64,000 nucleotides of DNA, taken from assembly GCF_003002095.1 (NCBI RefSeq), contig NZ_PVZC01000010.1, positions 186,001 to 250,000 of the forward strand, given 5' to 3'. The position numbers and the translations under genes were made by a program. The notes under the pieces are model-generated. The model was not told where the DNA came from. It saw nothing but the letters and a program-made list of their open reading frames with translations, and did not search any database. Below, one piece after another: positions 24,952 to 34,885 of the stretch (the stretch's first letter is position 1; the number at the start of each line of letters is the position of its first letter). This DNA is from Allonocardiopsis opalescens (GTDB taxonomy: Bacteria > Actinomycetota > Actinomycetes > Streptosporangiales > Streptosporangiaceae).

Positions 24952-26976
24952 TCACACCAGGTCGGGGCGGTGCCAGTCGGCGCCGTTGACGTGGTGGTCC
25001 AGGAAGGCGAACACGGTCTGGTACCACACCTTGACGTTGCCGGGCCGCAGCACCCAGTGGCCTTCGTCGGGGTAGTACAGGAACTTCGCGTCGACGGCGT
25101 TGCTGACCAGGTCCCACCACAGCCGCAGGGCCTCGCCGATGGGCACCCGGTAGTCGCGGTCGCCGTGGATGACCAGCATCGGGGTGCTGATCTTGCCGGC
25201 GTGCAGGTGCGGGGAGTCGGCGAGGTAGCGCTCGGGTTCGGTGGCGGGGTCGCCGAACTGGCTCACCCAGAAGCCGGGGTGGTCGGTGGTGGGCCCGAAC
25301 TGGTCCAGCGCCCACAGCGAGGCGTGGGTGACGATGGCGCGGAAGCGGTCGGTGTGGCCGGCCACCCAGTTGGCCATGTAGCCGCCGAAGGAGCCGCCCA
25401 TCAGCGCGGTGCGCCCGGCGTCGATGTCGTCGCGGGCCACGGCGGCGTCGGTGGCCGCCATGATGTCGGCGTGGGTGCGCGGCCCCCAGCCCTTCCAGCC
25501 GCGCTCCACCATGCGGTGGCCGTAGCCGGTGGACAGCGCGGGGTCGGGCAGCAGCACGGCGTAGCCCCTGGCCGCCATCAGCCACGGGTTCCACCGCCAG
25601 GACCAGCCGTTCCAGCTCATGAACGGGCCGCCGTGCACCCACACCAGCAGCGGCGCGGGGGTCTGCTCGGCGCCCTCGGGCAGCACCAGCCAGGCGCGCA
25701 CCCGGGTGCCGTCGTCGGCGGTGGTCTCGATCTCGGTGAGGGTGCCGGGCAGGTCGAGCTCGGGGGTGGGGCCGGGCAGCGGCGCGGGGCGGCCGTCGGT
25801 GGCGCCGGTGTCGATGCGGACCGGGGCGGGCGGGGCGTCGACGGCGTCGCGCAGCGCGTACAGGGCGCCGTCGGGGGCGACGGTGAGCGAGGAGTAGGCG
25901 CCGTGGTCGCCGGTGAGGCGGCGCAGCTCGCCGGTGGCGAGGTCGACGGCGAAGACGGGCCGGCGGCCGTTGTCGTCGGCGGCGAAGTACACGGCGGCGC
26001 CGTCGTGGGACCAGGCGTGCTCGCGCGGCCACAGCTCGTGCCCGGCGAGCAGGTCGCGGCTCTCGCCGGTGGCGGTGTCGAACAGCTGGAGGGTCAGCGT
26101 GCAGATGCGGTCCTGCTCGCCGTCGAAGTCCAGGACGCCGGCGATGTGGCGGCCGTCGGGCGAGAAGGCGGGCGCGTGGATGTGGTGGCGGGGCCGCGAG
26201 AACAGGGTGCGCCGCTCGCCGGTTGCGGTGTCGATGGCGACGAGTTCGACGTAGACGCCGCCGCGTCCGTCCTCGGCCTGCCAGCCGGCGACCACGGTGC
26301 GGCCGTCGGGGCTGATGTCGTAGCCGGACTCGTGGCGCAGGGCGCGGCCGGCGTCGGGGGTGAGGTCGCGGGGCGCGGAGGTCTCGCCGCCGGGGCCGGT
26401 CTCGGCCAGGAACAGGCGGGGCATGGAGTCGCCGAGGTCGTGGTCCCAGTAGCGCACGGGGTGGCTCTCGTGCAGGATCGCGGTGACGCCCGCCTCGGCG
26501 CGCGACTTGCGCCAGGCGCGCTCGGCGTCGGTGTCGCCGGAGCGGGGGTGCGCCGCGGAGGCGAACAGCACGGAGCCGGCCTCGCGGGCCACCACGATGC
26601 CCGACACTCCGCCGGGGGGCTCGGCCAGCCGCCTGGCCTCGCCGCCGCGGGCCGGCAGCTCCCACAGCGCGCTGCCCGCCGCGCCCTCGCCCGCCTCGTC
26701 GGGGCGGCGCTCGCTGTCGGCGCGCCCGGAGGCGAACAGCACGGAGCCGTCGGGGCGGAAGGCGGGGCCGCTCTCGCCCTTGGCCGAGTAGGTGAGCCGC
26801 CGGGCCGGGTGGCGGCCCTCGGGGTCGATCTCCCACAGCGAGGTGCGGTGGGAGGTGCGCTCGGGGGCGATGGTGGTGACGGTGGCCACCAGCCGGGTGC
26901 CGTCGGGTGAGACGGCGAGCCCGCCGATGCGCGGCAGCTCGACGAAGCGGTCCAGCTCGTGCAGGGGTCTACCCAC
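24952..26976 (-). CDS. S9 family prolyl-oligopeptidase-type serine peptidase
   Basis: 674 residues: an N-terminal beta-propeller (about 1-400, repeated SPDGRT/FSPDGRH blades) and a C-terminal alpha/beta-hydrolase domain. The catalytic triad is visible as Ser in MGGSFGGYMANW, Asp in VIHGDRDYRVP and His in YPDEGHWVLRP, as in acylaminoacyl-peptidases and dipeptidyl peptidases. There is no signal peptide, so it probably trims short peptides in the cytosol. GTG start (VGRPLHELDRFVEL) with AAGGAG 5 bases upstream. It follows the ferrochelatase gene by 113 bases. Confidence 0.93.
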   Translation of the reverse strand: MGRPLHELDRFVELPRIGGLAVSPDGTRLVATVTTIAPERTSHRTSLWEIDPEGRHPARRLTYSAKGESGPAFRPDGSVLFASGRADSERRPDEAGEGAAGSALWELPARGGEARRLAEPPGGVSGIVVAREAGSVLFASAAHPRSGDTDAERAWRKSRAEAGVTAILHESHPVRYWDHDLGDSMPRLFLAETGPGGETSAPRDLTPDAGRALRHESGYDISPDGRTVVAGWQAEDGRGGVYVELVAIDTATGERRTLFSRPRHHIHAPAFSPDGRHIAGVLDFDGEQDRICTLTLQLFDTATGESRDLLAGHELWPREHAWSHDGAAVYFAADDNGRRPVFAVDLATGELRRLTGDHGAYSSLTVAPDGALYALRDAVDAPPAPVRIDTGATDGRPAPLPGPTPELDLPGTLTEIETTADDGTRVRAWLVLPEGAEQTPAPLLVWVHGGPFMSWNGWSWRWNPWLMAARGYAVLLPDPALSTGYGHRMVERGWKGWGPRTHADIMAATDAAVARDDIDAGRTALMGGSFGGYMANWVAGHTDRFRAIVTHASLWALDQFGPTTDHPGFWVSQFGDPATEPERYLADSPHLHAGKISTPMLVIHGDRDYRVPIGEALRLWWDLVSNAVDAKFLYYPDEGHWVLRPGNVKVWYQTVFAFLDHHVNGADWHRPDLV

Positions 26977-27089
26977 GTGGGCTCCTTCTCAACGGGTGCC
27001 CGGACGCCTCGGCGGCGGCGGTTCCGGGCGGGTCTCGTGGGCTCCGGCGGCGCGCGTCGGCCGGCGTGCGCGCGGAGCCGTGCGCCCGG

Positions 27090-28145
27090 CTACCCGGCGG
27101 GGGCCGGTGCGCGCAGCGGGCAGCAGCCGTCGCGGCAGGGGGCGGGCAGCGCGGGCAGGGTGCCCAGGTGGGCGGGGACGGCGCCCCTGGCGCGGTCGGT
27201 GACGAGCTCGCGGACCATGGCGGCGAACCCGGGGTGGTGGCCGGGGGCGGCGGCGCGGGCGTAGCGCAGGCCGAGCTTCTCGGCGGCCTGGGCGGCCTCG
27301 ACGTCGAGGTCGTACTTGATCTCCATGTGGTCGGAGACGAAGCCGATCGGCGACACCACCACGGCCCGCACGCCCTGTTCGCGCAGGGATTCGAGGTGGT
27401 CGCAGATGTCGGGCTCCAGCCAGGGCTGGCTGGGCGGGCCGCTGCGGCTCTGGTAGACGAGGTCGAACTCGCGGTGGCCCAGGCGCTCGGCCACCAGCCG
27501 GCCCACCTCTTCGAGCTGCGCGGCGTAGCCGCCGCCGGGGCCGCGGCGGTGCTCGGAGGGCCCGGAGACGCCCGCCATGGTGAGCGGGATGCTGTGCGCG
27601 GTGAACACCAGCCGGGCGCCGGCGGCGTCGGGGCCGAGCCGTTCGAGGGCGGCGCGGGTGGTGGCGGCGGCGGCCTCGACGAAGCCGGGATGGGTCGCGT
27701 AGGGCGGGATGACCTCGATCTCCGGCGCGCCGGGGCCGGCCTCGGCGCGTGCCCTGGCGACGTCGTCGTGGTACTGGCGGCAGCTGGAGTAGGAGCTGTA
27801 CGCGGAGGTCAGGAAGGCGACGGCGCGGCGCACGCCGTCGGCGGCCATCTGCCGGACGGTGTCGGTGAGGTAGGGGTCCCAGTTGCGGTTGCCCCAGTAC
27901 AGCGGCAGGTCCAGGCCGGCGGTGTCGAACTCGGCGCGCAGCGCGGCGAGCAGTTCGCGGCACTGCCGGTTGATCGGGCTGACGCCGTCGAACAGGTAGT
28001 AGTGCCTGCCCACCTCCACCAGCCGCTCGCGGGGGATCCCGCGGCCCGCGGTGACGTTCTCCAGGAAGGGCACCACGTCCTCGGTCCTCTCGGGACCGCC
28101 GAACGAGACGAGCAGGAAGGCGTCGAAGGACTGGTCGGACTGCAT
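27090..28145 (-). CDS. hemH: Ferrochelatase (coproporphyrin type predicted)
   Basis: 351 residues. Signatures include AFLLVSFGGPERTEDVVPFL, YLFDGVSPINRQCREL, YWGNRNWDPYL, LTSAYSSYSSCRQYHDD, the catalytic-His segment FTAHSIPLTMAG, and SPIGFVSDHMEIKYDLD. The C-terminal CRDGCC cysteines resemble the 2Fe-2S ligands of actinobacterial enzymes. Actinobacteria are known to insert iron into coproporphyrin III (CpfC activity) before decarboxylation, so that substrate is expected rather than protoporphyrin. The ATG at 28145 is preferred to an upstream GTG-type start because GGATGGGG precedes it. Confidence 0.93.
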   Translation of the reverse strand: MQSDQSFDAFLLVSFGGPERTEDVVPFLENVTAGRGIPRERLVEVGRHYYLFDGVSPINRQCRELLAALRAEFDTAGLDLPLYWGNRNWDPYLTDTVRQMAADGVRRAVAFLTSAYSSYSSCRQYHDDVARARAEAGPGAPEIEVIPPYATHPGFVEAAAATTRAALERLGPDAAGARLVFTAHSIPLTMAGVSGPSEHRRGPGGGYAAQLEEVGRLVAERLGHREFDLVYQSRSGPPSQPWLEPDICDHLESLREQGVRAVVVSPIGFVSDHMEIKYDLDVEAAQAAEKLGLRYARAAAPGHHPGFAAMVRELVTDRARGAVPAHLGTLPALPAPCRDGCCPLRAPAPAG

Positions 28146-28203
28146 GACCCCATCCAACCAGGAGCCGGTACCGGGCGCGCACCGGGACGGCTAGGCTCCG
28201 CGC

Positions 28204-29502
28204 ATGGCGGAGACCTGGCGCAACTGGGCCGGCAACCAGCGGGCGCGGCCGCGGCGGATCCTGGTCCCGCGCAGCGCCGAGGAGGTGGCGCGCGCGGTGG
28301 TGGCGGCGGCCGGCGACGGCCTGCGGGTGCGGGTGGCCGGGAGCGGGCACTCCTTCACCGGCGCGGCCGTCACCGACGGCGTGCTGCTGCGCTCCGAGGG
28401 GCTGTCGCGGGTGCGCTCGCTGGACGCCGCGCGGGGGCTGGTCACGGTGGAGGCGGGCTGCCGGCTGGACACCCTCAACGCCTACCTGGCCGGGCATGGC
28501 CTGGCGCTGGCCAATCTGGGCGACATCACCGCGCAGACGGCGGCCGGGGCGATCCAGACCGCCACCCACGGCACCGGCCGCACCGTGGGCGGCCTGGCCT
28601 CGCAGGTGCACGCGCTCGAACTGGTGCTGGCCGACGGCTCTGCGGCCGTGTGCTCGGCCGAGCGCGAGCCCGACCTGTTCCACGCCGCGCGGGTGGGCCT
28701 GGGGGCGCTGGGGGTGGTCACGGCGGTCACCTTCCGGGTGGTGCCCGCCTTCCTGCTGCGCGCGGTCGAGCGGGCGATGCCGCTGGACGAGGTGCTCGAC
28801 CGGCTGGACGAGCTGCACGGCGGCAACGACCACTTCGAGTTCTTCTGGTTCCCGCACACCGGCGCCGCGCTGACCAAGCGCAACAACCGGGTCGAGGGGC
28901 CGGCGGCGCCGCTGCGGCCGCTGCGGGCCTGGTTCGACGACGAATTCCTCGGCAACTCCGTCTACGACCTGATGAACCGGCTGGGCAGGCGCGTTCCGGC
29001 CGCCACTCCCCTGCTCAACCGCTGCGCGGCCGGCGCGCTGGGCGCGCGCGACTACACCGACGCCTCCGCCCGGGTGTTCACCACGCCGCGGCGGTTCAGG
29101 TTCGTGGAGATGGAGTACGCGATCCCGCGCGCGCAGGCGGCCGGGGCGCTGCGCGCGGTGCGGGCGCTGGTGGAGCGCGGGCCGTACCGCACCACCATGC
29201 CGCTGGAGGTCCGCTTCACCCCGGCCGACGACGCCTGGCTGGCCACCTCCCACGGCCGCGACACCGCCTATGTCGCGGCGCACGTGTACCGCGGCGCCCC
29301 CTACCGGGGGTACTTCGGCGCCCTGGAGGAGGTGTTCACCGGGCTGGGCGGGCGGCCGCACTGGGGGAAGCTGCACACCCTCGACGCCGGCCGGCTGCGC
29401 ACCGTGTACCCGCGCTTCGACGACTTCGTCGGGCTGCGCGACCGGCTGGACCCCGGGCGCCGCTTCGGCAACGCCTACCTGGAGCGGGTGCTGGGGTCCT
29501 AG
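28204..29502 (+). CDS. FAD-dependent sugar-lactone/alditol oxidase family protein
   Basis: 432 residues: a PCMH-type FAD domain (about 15-180) with RVAGSGHSFTGAAVTDG, whose His is the usual covalent FAD site, and AAGAIQTATHGTGRTVGGLA. The C-terminal half is the D-arabinono-1,4-lactone oxidase domain with HFEFFWFPHTGAALTK, PRRFRFVEMEYAIPR, RPHWGKLHTL and DPGRRFGNAYLERVLG. Family members oxidise aldonolactones or polyols with O2 or another acceptor; the substrate cannot be told here. Divergent from hemH with a 58-base gap; its ribosome site is weak. Confidence 0.92.
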   Translation: MAETWRNWAGNQRARPRRILVPRSAEEVARAVVAAAGDGLRVRVAGSGHSFTGAAVTDGVLLRSEGLSRVRSLDAARGLVTVEAGCRLDTLNAYLAGHGLALANLGDITAQTAAGAIQTATHGTGRTVGGLASQVHALELVLADGSAAVCSAEREPDLFHAARVGLGALGVVTAVTFRVVPAFLLRAVERAMPLDEVLDRLDELHGGNDHFEFFWFPHTGAALTKRNNRVEGPAAPLRPLRAWFDDEFLGNSVYDLMNRLGRRVPAATPLLNRCAAGALGARDYTDASARVFTTPRRFRFVEMEYAIPRAQAAGALRAVRALVERGPYRTTMPLEVRFTPADDAWLATSHGRDTAYVAAHVYRGAPYRGYFGALEEVFTGLGGRPHWGKLHTLDAGRLRTVYPRFDDFVGLRDRLDPGRRFGNAYLERVLGS

Positions 29503-29512
29503 AGCGGGGCGG

Positions 29513-30316
29513 TCAGCCGGCCGGGGCGGCGTCCTCCCCGGCGGCGCCGTCGTCCGCGGGCGGGTCCTCGGGCGGCTCCGGTTCGGCGGGCGGGGCGGTG
29601 GGCTCCACCGGCGGGGCGGTGGTGTCGGCGGGCGGCGCGGGCTGCGAGGGCTCGGGCTCGGGAGGCGCCGTGCCGGTGCCCGGCTCCCCGGTGGGCTCGG
29701 GCGGCGCGGTGTCGGCGGGCCCCGGGGGGTCCGTGGTGTCGGCGGTCGGCTCGGCGGGGCCGGGGTCCTCGGTGGGAGCGGTGGTGCCGAGCTCACCGCC
29801 CCACAGCGAGGTGCCGTGGCCGGGCTCGCCGCGGACCGTTCCGGCCAGCGGGCGGCCGGTCGCCGACTCCACCAGGACGATCACGGCCATGGCGCCGATG
29901 AAGACGACGGCGGCCCCGGCCAGCAGGCTGCGGGCGTGCCGCCGCCAGAACGATGCGGAAGGGGCGGCGGGGTCCTCGTCGGCGGCCAGTTCGGCGCCCT
30001 CGCCCGGGCGCTCCGGGTCCTCGGGGCCGGGCGGGGCGGGCTCGGCGGAGACGGCGGTGAACGCGGCCGTGGCGGCCGGGGTGCCCTGGCGGGAGGCCCG
30101 GCGGGCCTGGGCCGCCAGCTCCCTGGCGCGGCGGCCGCCCTGCTTGAGGTAGTGCTCGTAGACGGCGCCGCCCGCGGTGCTCAGCACGCTCATCACGGCC
30201 GCGCCCGCGATGGTGCCGTAGACGCCGAGGTAGGAGGCCGCGACGGCCGCCGTCAGTGTGGCCAGCCCTCCCCCGACGATCTGCGCTGCGCTCAGCTCGA
30301 TGCGCCGCCCGCTCAT
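29513..30316 (-). CDS. Two-segment membrane protein with long Pro/Glu/Thr tail
   Basis: 267 residues. The N-terminal hydrophobic region (about 8-55, MSGRRIELSAAQIVGGGLAT onward) has two short helices, then a basic segment (KQGGRRARELAAQARRASR), a second membrane helix (about 134-154, LLAGAAVVFIGAMAVIVLV) and a C-terminal tail of about 100 residues of Pro/Glu/Thr low complexity. GGAAGGAG lies 12 bases before the ATG at 30316. It converges on the lactone oxidase gene. No named family recognised. Confidence 0.7.
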   Translation of the reverse strand: MSGRRIELSAAQIVGGGLATLTAAVAASYLGVYGTIAGAAVMSVLSTAGGAVYEHYLKQGGRRARELAAQARRASRQGTPAATAAFTAVSAEPAPPGPEDPERPGEGAELAADEDPAAPSASFWRRHARSLLAGAAVVFIGAMAVIVLVESATGRPLAGTVRGEPGHGTSLWGGELGTTAPTEDPGPAEPTADTTDPPGPADTAPPEPTGEPGTGTAPPEPEPSQPAPPADTTAPPVEPTAPPAEPEPPEDPPADDGAAGEDAAPAG

Positions 30317-30828
30317 CCGGTGCCCGCTCCTTCCGCCGCCCGCGCGCCGGTGCGCGCCGTGTCCGATACATCCCGCATCGACCAACTCCGCGGACGGCTC
30401 GCGATGTTCCGGTAACGGGAAGGCGTTAGACACGTCACCATCGGGTAACACCGGCGTGTCGGCCGCCGCCGGGGCGGGGCCGGTTCCGGCCGGGGCGGCC
30501 CGATCGCGGCCGGACACGGCCCGGACGACCGCTACCGGCAGCGCGGACCGCGCCGAGATGGCAGGATGTCCCTGATCGGCCGACCGCCCGACTGATCCCC
30601 GTGCCGCTCGGCGGCCGGCGCGGGGCGGGCCGTGCCGCCACCGAGCAGACCTCCGCCGCCCGACCGGACGCGCGAGAATCCGTGGACTCTGGCAGGAGCC
30701 GGCAAGGAACGGGCAAAGTTGGGACATGCCGGGCGGGGTGCTGGCCGCCGTGGGGGGCGGGCTGCACACTCGGACCCTGGGACAGTCTCATGGCTATCCG
30801 GCCCCGACGGGACGCGGAAGGATCAGGG
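30317..30828. other. 512-base divergent intergenic region upstream of sepH
   Basis: No coding region is supported. It separates the minus-strand Pro/Glu-rich membrane protein from sepH. The part near 30400-30470 is relatively AT-rich and could hold promoters for either gene, but I cannot pick a convincing -35/-10 pair. Confidence 0.4.
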
Positions 30829-32553
30829 ATGCAGGAGCTGCGCCTCGTCGCGGTGAGCGAAGACGGCACCTATGTGGTGCTGGCGAGCGCCGGACGTGGC
30901 ACCCGCTTCACCCTTCCGATCGACGAGCGCCTGCGCGCCGCGGTGCGGGGCCAGTTCTCCCGCCTCGGCCAGTACGAGATCGAAGTGGAGAGTCCGTTGC
31001 GACCGAAGGAGATCCAGGCCAGGATTCGCGCGGGCGAGACCGCCGAGCAGATCGCCGAGATCTCCGGCCTGCCGATCGAGCGCGTCCGCTGGTTCGAGGG
31101 CCCGGTGCTGCAGGAGCGCCAGTACATCGCCCAGCAGGCGCAGCGCGCCGCCGTGCGCCGCGCGGGCGACGACGGCCCGGGGCCGAGCCTGGGCGACATG
31201 GTCACCGAGCGGCTGGGCCGGCGCCGGATCGATCCCGAGGAGGCCCAGTGGGACTCCTGGAAGCTCGAGGACGGCACCTGGTCGGTGCGGATCACCTACC
31301 TGTCCGACGGCGCCGAGTCCAGCGGCACCTGGGTCTTCGACCCTCGGCGCCGCCACGTCACCCCGATGGACGACGAGGCGCTGCGGCTGTCCACCGACGA
31401 CTACCGCGAGCCCGAGCCCAGCCCGGCCAATGTCACCCCGTTCGTGCCCCGCCTGCAGCAGGCGCGCTCCGCCGACCCCGGCCCCCGGCCGGCCGCCGAG
31501 CCGCCCCGCGGCTTCGCCCGGCCCGCGCCGCTCGGCCAGCCGGGCCGGCCCGAGGCCGCGCCCCCGCAGGGCGAGCCCGCGCGCCGGCCCGACCCGCTGC
31601 CCGACCGCCCGGCCGCGCAGGCGCCGCCCTGGGGCGAGCAGCCGCGCGCCGACCGCCGGCCGCCGCAGCCGGGCCCCTGGGACGAGCAGCCCCCGTCCGT
31701 CCACCCCGTCCAGCCGGGCGAGCGCCCCGCCGCCTGGGCCGAGCCGCAGCGGCCGCCCGCGCCCTGGACCCAGCAGCCCGGCCCCGACCGGGCGGGCCCC
31801 TGGACGCAGCGGCCCGAGGACACCCGCCCGGCCGAGCGGCCGCCTGGGCCCTACGCGCCGACGGGCCCCTACGCCGGCGCTCCGGCGCCGGCGGCCGACC
31901 CCTTCGCCGGAACGCCGGCACCCGATACGACCGCGAGCGGCCGTCCTGCGCCGGGCGGCTCGGAGGCCCGGCGGGCCGCCGAGCAGGCGGGCCCGCTCGG
32001 TGACCCGGCGGACCGGTCCGAGGCGGCCGCGGCGCCGGGCGGGGCCGCCACGCCCTTCGGCGAACCGGCGGCCCCGCCCGGCGGTGCGGAGGAGGCGGTG
32101 ACGCCCTCCGCCGCCGCGCCTGAGGCGGCGGCCGTGTCCGCCGGTGCCGACGACGCGGATGCTCCGGCCAGATCGGCGGCCGCTCCGGCCGCGACCGAGG
32201 CGGCGTCCGCGACCGAGGAGGCGGCGGACGGCGCGGCCGACTCCGCCGCGCCGGAAGCGCGCACCGAGGAACCGGCCGCCGAGGCGGCGGGCCGGCCCGC
32301 CGCGGAGCAGAAGCCGGCCCGCGCGGCCGCCCAGCGCGCGCCGGACCGCCCGGCCAGGAAGACCCCGGCCAAGGCGCCGGCCCGCGAGCAGCAGCCCGCC
32401 GACGAGCCCGCGGCCGAGGAGGCCCGGCCCGCCGCGTCGGGCGACACCCCGGCCCCGGCCGCCGCCCGGCGCGGCCGCAAGTCCGCCCGCAACCGCCGCG
32501 CCTCGGTCCCGTCCTGGGACGAGATCATGTTCGGGGCCAAGAAGGAGACCTGA
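30829..32553 (+). CDS. sepH: Septation protein SepH
   Basis: 574 residues. The conserved N-terminal domain (about 1-190) has MQELRLVAVSEDGTYVVLAS, PIDERLRAAVRGQ, LRPKEIQARIRAGETAEQIA with a helix-turn-helix-like segment, and SWKLEDGTWSVRITYLSDG. The rest is a Pro/Ala/Glu-rich disordered region ending in a basic GRKSARNRRASVPSWDEIMF motif. In Streptomyces and mycobacteria SepH binds FtsZ and promotes filament assembly during cell division. The ATG at 30829 is chosen for the conserved start and the GGAAGGAT 7 bases before it; an in-frame ATG 13 codons upstream is possible. The tail is longer than in most relatives. Confidence 0.93.
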   Translation: MQELRLVAVSEDGTYVVLASAGRGTRFTLPIDERLRAAVRGQFSRLGQYEIEVESPLRPKEIQARIRAGETAEQIAEISGLPIERVRWFEGPVLQERQYIAQQAQRAAVRRAGDDGPGPSLGDMVTERLGRRRIDPEEAQWDSWKLEDGTWSVRITYLSDGAESSGTWVFDPRRRHVTPMDDEALRLSTDDYREPEPSPANVTPFVPRLQQARSADPGPRPAAEPPRGFARPAPLGQPGRPEAAPPQGEPARRPDPLPDRPAAQAPPWGEQPRADRRPPQPGPWDEQPPSVHPVQPGERPAAWAEPQRPPAPWTQQPGPDRAGPWTQRPEDTRPAERPPGPYAPTGPYAGAPAPAADPFAGTPAPDTTASGRPAPGGSEARRAAEQAGPLGDPADRSEAAAAPGGAATPFGEPAAPPGGAEEAVTPSAAAPEAAAVSAGADDADAPARSAAAPAATEAASATEEAADGAADSAAPEARTEEPAAEAAGRPAAEQKPARAAAQRAPDRPARKTPAKAPAREQQPADEPAAEEARPAASGDTPAPAAARRGRKSARNRRASVPSWDEIMFGAKKET

Positions 32554-32617
32554 GCCCCGCGCACACGTCCGGCGCGCCCGGCCGTCCCGCTCGGCCGCCC
32601 GGCGGCGTGCGCCGGGT

Positions 32618-32827
32618 TCAGCGCTGCCGGCGCAGGGTCCACAGCAGCCAGTTGGAGACTCCCGCGCAGGTGGCGACGTCCCAGCCCTGGGCGCCCAGGT
32701 GGGAGAGCAGCGCGACGACCTGGTCGTGGCCGCCCGGCAGGATCCGCTCGTCGCCGCCGGGCAGGTTCACCTGGATCGACGACTCCGTCCAGATCCACTC
32801 GAGGGTGGCGAACTCGTAGCCGGGCAC
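32618..32827 (-). CDS. 69-residue DUF4177-like small protein
   Basis: VPGYEFATLEWIWTESSIQV starts a compact alpha/beta protein whose second half (VALLSHLGAQGWDVATCAGV then NWLLWTLRRQR) matches the pattern of DUF4177-type proteins, with an LxxLGAxGW core. GAGGAGG 8 bases before the GTG at 32827 fixes the start. Function unknown; it could be cotranscribed with the bPH2 gene 107 bases upstream on the same strand. Confidence 0.7.
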   Translation of the reverse strand: MPGYEFATLEWIWTESSIQVNLPGGDERILPGGHDQVVALLSHLGAQGWDVATCAGVSNWLLWTLRRQR

Positions 32828-32934
32828 GGAGGCACCTCCTCGTCGTCGGCGGACGGGCACATGGGGAGTATTCCGCGCGGGCGGCTCGCTCGTGCCCGTT
32901 TCGCGCAATGGGCCGGGTTCGTCCGGGCCCGCCG

Positions 32935-34680
32935 TCAGGCCTTCGGCCCGCCCGCCGCCTCGCCGGAAGGGACCGCGAAGGGCGCGAACAGCTCGGGGGC
33001 GATCCGCGAGCCGAAGACCGCGGCGTCGTCGGCGGCCATGTCGGTGGCGTCGTGGGCGCCGCCGCCCGCGCCCACCGCGACGGTGAGCGTGGCCAGGCCG
33101 ACGCGGCGCTGGAACAGGGTCTGGCTGATGCGGCAGCCGATCACGGCATCGCGCTCCAGCACCACCTGGCGGCGGTCCAGCGAGCCCGAGCGGACGCTGA
33201 GCCGCTCGCCGTCGAAGCCGTGGCCGAGCGCCCGGTAGCGGTCGAGTCCGAGCGGGACCGCCAGCAGGACCAGCGCCGCCACCGCCGCCGCCAGGTAAAC
33301 GTGGAGGAGTGCGGCGGCCGCCGCGACCGCCAGCACGGGCACCACCGCGCGGAACAGCCGCCGCACGCGCGCGGCCGGCGGGTGCGCGGTGAGCCCGCCC
33401 CGGTAGGGGGCGACGGCCAGCCCGGCGATCTCCTCGACCCTGGCGCGCGGCGCGATCGGCAGCAGCTGCGCCCGGGTCGCGCTGCCGCCCAGCCCGGTGA
33501 CGACGGCGCGCAGCCGCGCCACCTTGAACAGCCGCTCCATCGGGTTGTCGCGGTACTCGAAGCCGCGGATGCGGCGCTGCTCCAGGGTCACGCTGCGGCG
33601 GGTGAACAGCCCCTCGCTGGTGACGAGCGCGTCGCCCCGGCGGCGCAGGCTGAAGTTCCAGTGCGCGGCGGCGTAGGTGACCACGGCGGACACCGGCATG
33701 AGGACGGCCAGCGCGGCCGCGGCGCCGGCCAGGACCAGCGGCAGCTGCCGCTCGTAGGAGCGGGTCGCCTCGACGATCTGGTCGGGGTCGAGGCCCAGGC
33801 TGTCGAAGTTCTGGCCGACGATGCCGAGGAGGCTGCCGATCACCGCGAACGGCGCCAGCAGGTAGCCGAGGCTGAGCGGGGCGTAGAAGTACCAGCGCGG
33901 CTCGATCCGCTGGTAGACGGTCTCGGGCGGCTCCGGCTCGGGTGCGTCCAGTGCCTGCCCGGGGGCGTCCTCGGCGGGCGCCGCCTCCGCCGGTCCGGCG
34001 CCCGCCCCGGCCGGGGCGCCCACGAGCTGGGCGCGGCGGCGCAGCAGTTCGACCCGCAGCCGCTCGGCGTCCGCGACGGAGACGGCGTCGAGCGAGCCCT
34101 CCTCGCTGGTCGAGCCGCCGGCCGCCGCCTCGACCTTGACCACGGCCAGTCCGAACGCGCGGTGGATCAGGTTCGAGGTCACGTCGACGCCGCGGATCCG
34201 GTCCAGCGGGATCCGGCGCGTGGACCGCCCGATCAGGCCCTGGTGGATCTCCAGGCGGTCGGGGAAGACCTGGTACCGGAAGGTGAACCAGCGCACCCAC
34301 CCGAAGGCGATGGTGCCGCCGATGCCGGCCGCCGCCGCGGCGATGCTCCACCACTCGCCGCCGCCGAAGAACAGCAGCACCACCAGCGGCACCGCCAGCG
34401 ACCCGAGCCGTCTGAGCGGGCTGGTGAAGACCGTGCGCACGCTGAGCCGCCGGCCCGGCACCTCCTCGGCCGGGGCACCGGCGGGGTCCGCCGGCGCGTC
34501 CGGAAGCTCCGGCTCCGCGCCGCCGGGCTCGTCGGGTCCGCCGTAGGCGGGCGGCTCGGAGCCCGTACCGTCCGCCGCGCTCCCCCGGGCCCCGTCGGGG
34601 GCGTCGGTTTCGCCGGAACCGGGCCGTTCCCGGCCGTCGGCGGCCCCGGCCCGCCCGCCGTCCCGCGTGTCGCCGCCCAT
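32935..34680 (-). CDS. Three-domain bacterial PH (bPH2, YdbT-like) membrane protein
   Basis: 581 residues. After about 75 disordered, acidic residues come two N-terminal helices and then three bPH2/DUF304 domains alternating with paired membrane helices. The domain markers are YQVFPDRLEIHQGLIGRSTR with IPLDRIRGVDVTSN; DALVTSEGLFTRRSVTLEQR with RIRGFEYRDNPMERLF; and GERLSVRSGSLDRRQVVLER with DAVIGCRISQTLFQRR. This is the YdbT architecture. In Bacillus the YdbS/YdbT pair is linked to bacteriocin (amylocyclicin) resistance; the role here is not known. A YdbS-like partner lies at 35406-35930, separated by one plus-strand gene. Confidence 0.9.
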   Translation of the reverse strand: MGGDTRDGGRAGAADGRERPGSGETDAPDGARGSAADGTGSEPPAYGGPDEPGGAEPELPDAPADPAGAPAEEVPGRRLSVRTVFTSPLRRLGSLAVPLVVLLFFGGGEWWSIAAAAAGIGGTIAFGWVRWFTFRYQVFPDRLEIHQGLIGRSTRRIPLDRIRGVDVTSNLIHRAFGLAVVKVEAAAGGSTSEEGSLDAVSVADAERLRVELLRRRAQLVGAPAGAGAGPAEAAPAEDAPGQALDAPEPEPPETVYQRIEPRWYFYAPLSLGYLLAPFAVIGSLLGIVGQNFDSLGLDPDQIVEATRSYERQLPLVLAGAAAALAVLMPVSAVVTYAAAHWNFSLRRRGDALVTSEGLFTRRSVTLEQRRIRGFEYRDNPMERLFKVARLRAVVTGLGGSATRAQLLPIAPRARVEEIAGLAVAPYRGGLTAHPPAARVRRLFRAVVPVLAVAAAAALLHVYLAAAVAALVLLAVPLGLDRYRALGHGFDGERLSVRSGSLDRRQVVLERDAVIGCRISQTLFQRRVGLATLTVAVGAGGGAHDATDMAADDAAVFGSRIAPELFAPFAVPSGEAAGGPKA

Positions 34681-34885
34681 CGCCCCCGCCTCGCCCCAGA
34701 GTGCAGCCGTGCCCGCCGGTCTCGACCCTAGCGCGGGCCCGGCGGTCCGCCGTGATCGCCACCGGCGGGCGCGGCCGGTTCGACCGCGCTCGGTGATTCG
34801 GCACGGCCGGAGCGTGACGCCCGGGAGAGGATGGTGCCGCGGCGCCGCGGAGGCGGTGCCGCGGACCGAGCGAGTGGGGCGGGCG